Assembly: GCA_035601195.1 (NCBI GenBank)
Contig: DATNOU010000004.1
Location: 1-36,734, forward strand
Reading direction: 5' to 3'
From: JAIBJP01 sp035601195
Lineage (GTDB): Bacteria; Actinomycetota; Thermoleophilia; Gaiellales; Gaiellaceae
DNA: 36,734 nucleotides
A model generated the notes under the pieces. It worked only from the letters and a program-made list of their open reading frames with translations, made no database searches and had not been told where the DNA came from. The translations under genes and the position numbers were made by a program. Positions within the stretch are counted from its first letter, which is position 1, and each line of letters begins with the position of its first letter. Below are positions 36,232 through 36,734 of this stretch, one piece after another.

Positions 36232-36734
36232 CTAGAAGCCGAACGAGTCGAACGAGCCGCCCGAGTCCAGCGCGGCCGGATGGGCTCTGTCATGGGGGAC
36301 GACGACCGTCGCGGTGCCGTCGCAGGCGTTGCCGTGGTCGTCCCAGGCCAGGTATTGGATCCGGTAGACGCGGCCGTCGCCCTTGCCACGCCGCTCGGCG
36401 CGTAGCCACACCTGATCGGAACGCTCGCCGCGCTTGGCGTCGGGGCCACGGAGTACGGGCTCGTCCTGAGTGACGGAGCGAATCTCGTAGGAGAGCGCAT
36501 CACCGTCGGGATCGGCCGCGCCCGCGAGACTGACCGGCCGGAACTTGTGGTTGGGAGCCCAGAGCCGGTTGAGGCTCGGCTGGACGCCGGAGCAGTCGGG
36601 CGCCGTGTTGGGCGGATCCGCCGGGGGCTCATCGGCGGGCGGTTCGCTCACAGGCGGCTCCTCGTCTCCAAGTGGCGGGGGCTGCTCGTCTCCGGGGGGA
36701 GGAGGCGGTGGCGGATCGTCCCCAGGGGGAGGAG
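36232..36734 (-). CDS. C-terminal part of an extracellular proline-rich protein (5' end off the window)
   Basis: The minus-strand frame is open from the window edge to the stop at 36232, 167 residues visible. The first part is a Pro-rich linker with Gly-Asp/Glu units (PPPPPPPGDEQPPPLGDEEP). A beta-sandwich-like domain follows: LWAPNHKFRPVSLAGAADPD, GDALSYEIRSVTQDEPVLRG and VYRIQYLAWDDHGNACDGTA, with one Cys pair, of the HYR/Ig-like type found in secreted actinobacterial proteins. GTG 36651 is within the frame but there is no reason to place the true start there. It is probably a cell-surface or secreted protein, convergent with the anti-sigma gene. Confidence 0.7.
   Translation of the reverse strand, partial: PPPGDDPPPPPPPGDEQPPPLGDEEPPVSEPPADEPPADPPNTAPDCSGVQPSLNRLWAPNHKFRPVSLAGAADPDGDALSYEIRSVTQDEPVLRGPDAKRGERSDQVWLRAERRGKGDGRVYRIQYLAWDDHGNACDGTATVVVPHDRAHPAALDSGGSFDSFGF

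Noticed and set aside
1..36734. CRISPR arrays, rRNA genes and insertion-sequence transposases
   Set aside because: No regularly spaced repeats, rRNA sequence or transposase-like proteins were seen.

Overview
The window is a high-GC bacterial chromosome segment. Gene content points to Actinomycetota, probably an uncultured Thermoleophilia-like lineage: a pspAB-htpX pair, a PimA/PimB-type glycosyltransferase beside an LPG-synthase-TM flippase, a DUF2652 protein, an ECF sigma factor followed by a membrane partner, and many GTG starts. The lineage is an inference. Three start regimes are visible. Many host genes have a TANNNT box 6-9 nt before the start codon and no Shine-Dalgarno, which suggests leaderless mRNAs. 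A few small genes have strong AGGAGG-type sites. Several genes are coupled by ATGA, GTGA or even CTGA overlaps.

Layout. 1-7000: a partial hypothetical gene, a UbiE-like methyltransferase, an integral membrane protein, a class A beta-lactamase-fold serine hydrolase, a membrane coiled-coil protein, a small secreted protein with a textbook terminator, and a DUF2652 protein. 7080-7277: a DUF1508 (UPF0339) gene with no ATG/GTG/TTG start. 7280-10600: a phage-like block of short minus-strand genes with good ribosome binding sites (two HNH nucleases, one of them frameshifted, a ribbon-helix-helix protein, zinc-binding proteins, tiny basic peptides and a frameshifted HTH protein). 10773-26047: core chromosome with xseA-xseB, methyltransferases, an orphan DNA methyltransferase, a cNMP-binding protein, the glycosyltransferase/flippase pair, an aminotransferase, a selenoprotein, an adenosine deaminase, a LuxR-type HTH protein, pspAB-htpX, a membrane protein, a cytochrome c lipoprotein, a HAD hydrolase, serS and tRNA-Ser(TGA).

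The most interesting single gene is at 18298-19005 on the minus strand. Conventional calling would split it into two ORFs at an in-frame TGA. That TGA sits in a deiodinase-type active-site motif (FGSYT-Sec-PPF), is followed by the deiodinase signature YIREAHPEEGW, and has a bacterial SECIS-like hairpin with an AGGUCG loop 17 nt downstream. It is best read as an iodothyronine-deiodinase-like selenoprotein.

The second main feature is the tRNA-Ser locus. The last 66 bp of the tRNA region are repeated exactly at 33360-33425 and again, diverged, at 34768-34831. This marks two tandem integrated elements: a 7.4-kb element and a 1.4-kb one. Five ACTGGCGC direct repeats lie just inside the two ends of the larger element, as expected for integrase arm sites, and only decayed tyrosine-integrase fragments remain. 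The larger element holds an Sll1717-family P-loop ATPase with a divergent unknown gene, decayed phage and isochorismatase pieces, and a phosphohistidine phosphatase (SixA)-Nudix-CHAD-CYTH set linked to polyphosphate or phosphate metabolism. To the right lie an ECF sigma factor with its membrane partner and the C-terminal part of an extracellular proline-rich protein.

Several genes carry one-base frameshifts. Some are plausible decay inside mobile DNA, but those in core genes could be assembly errors.
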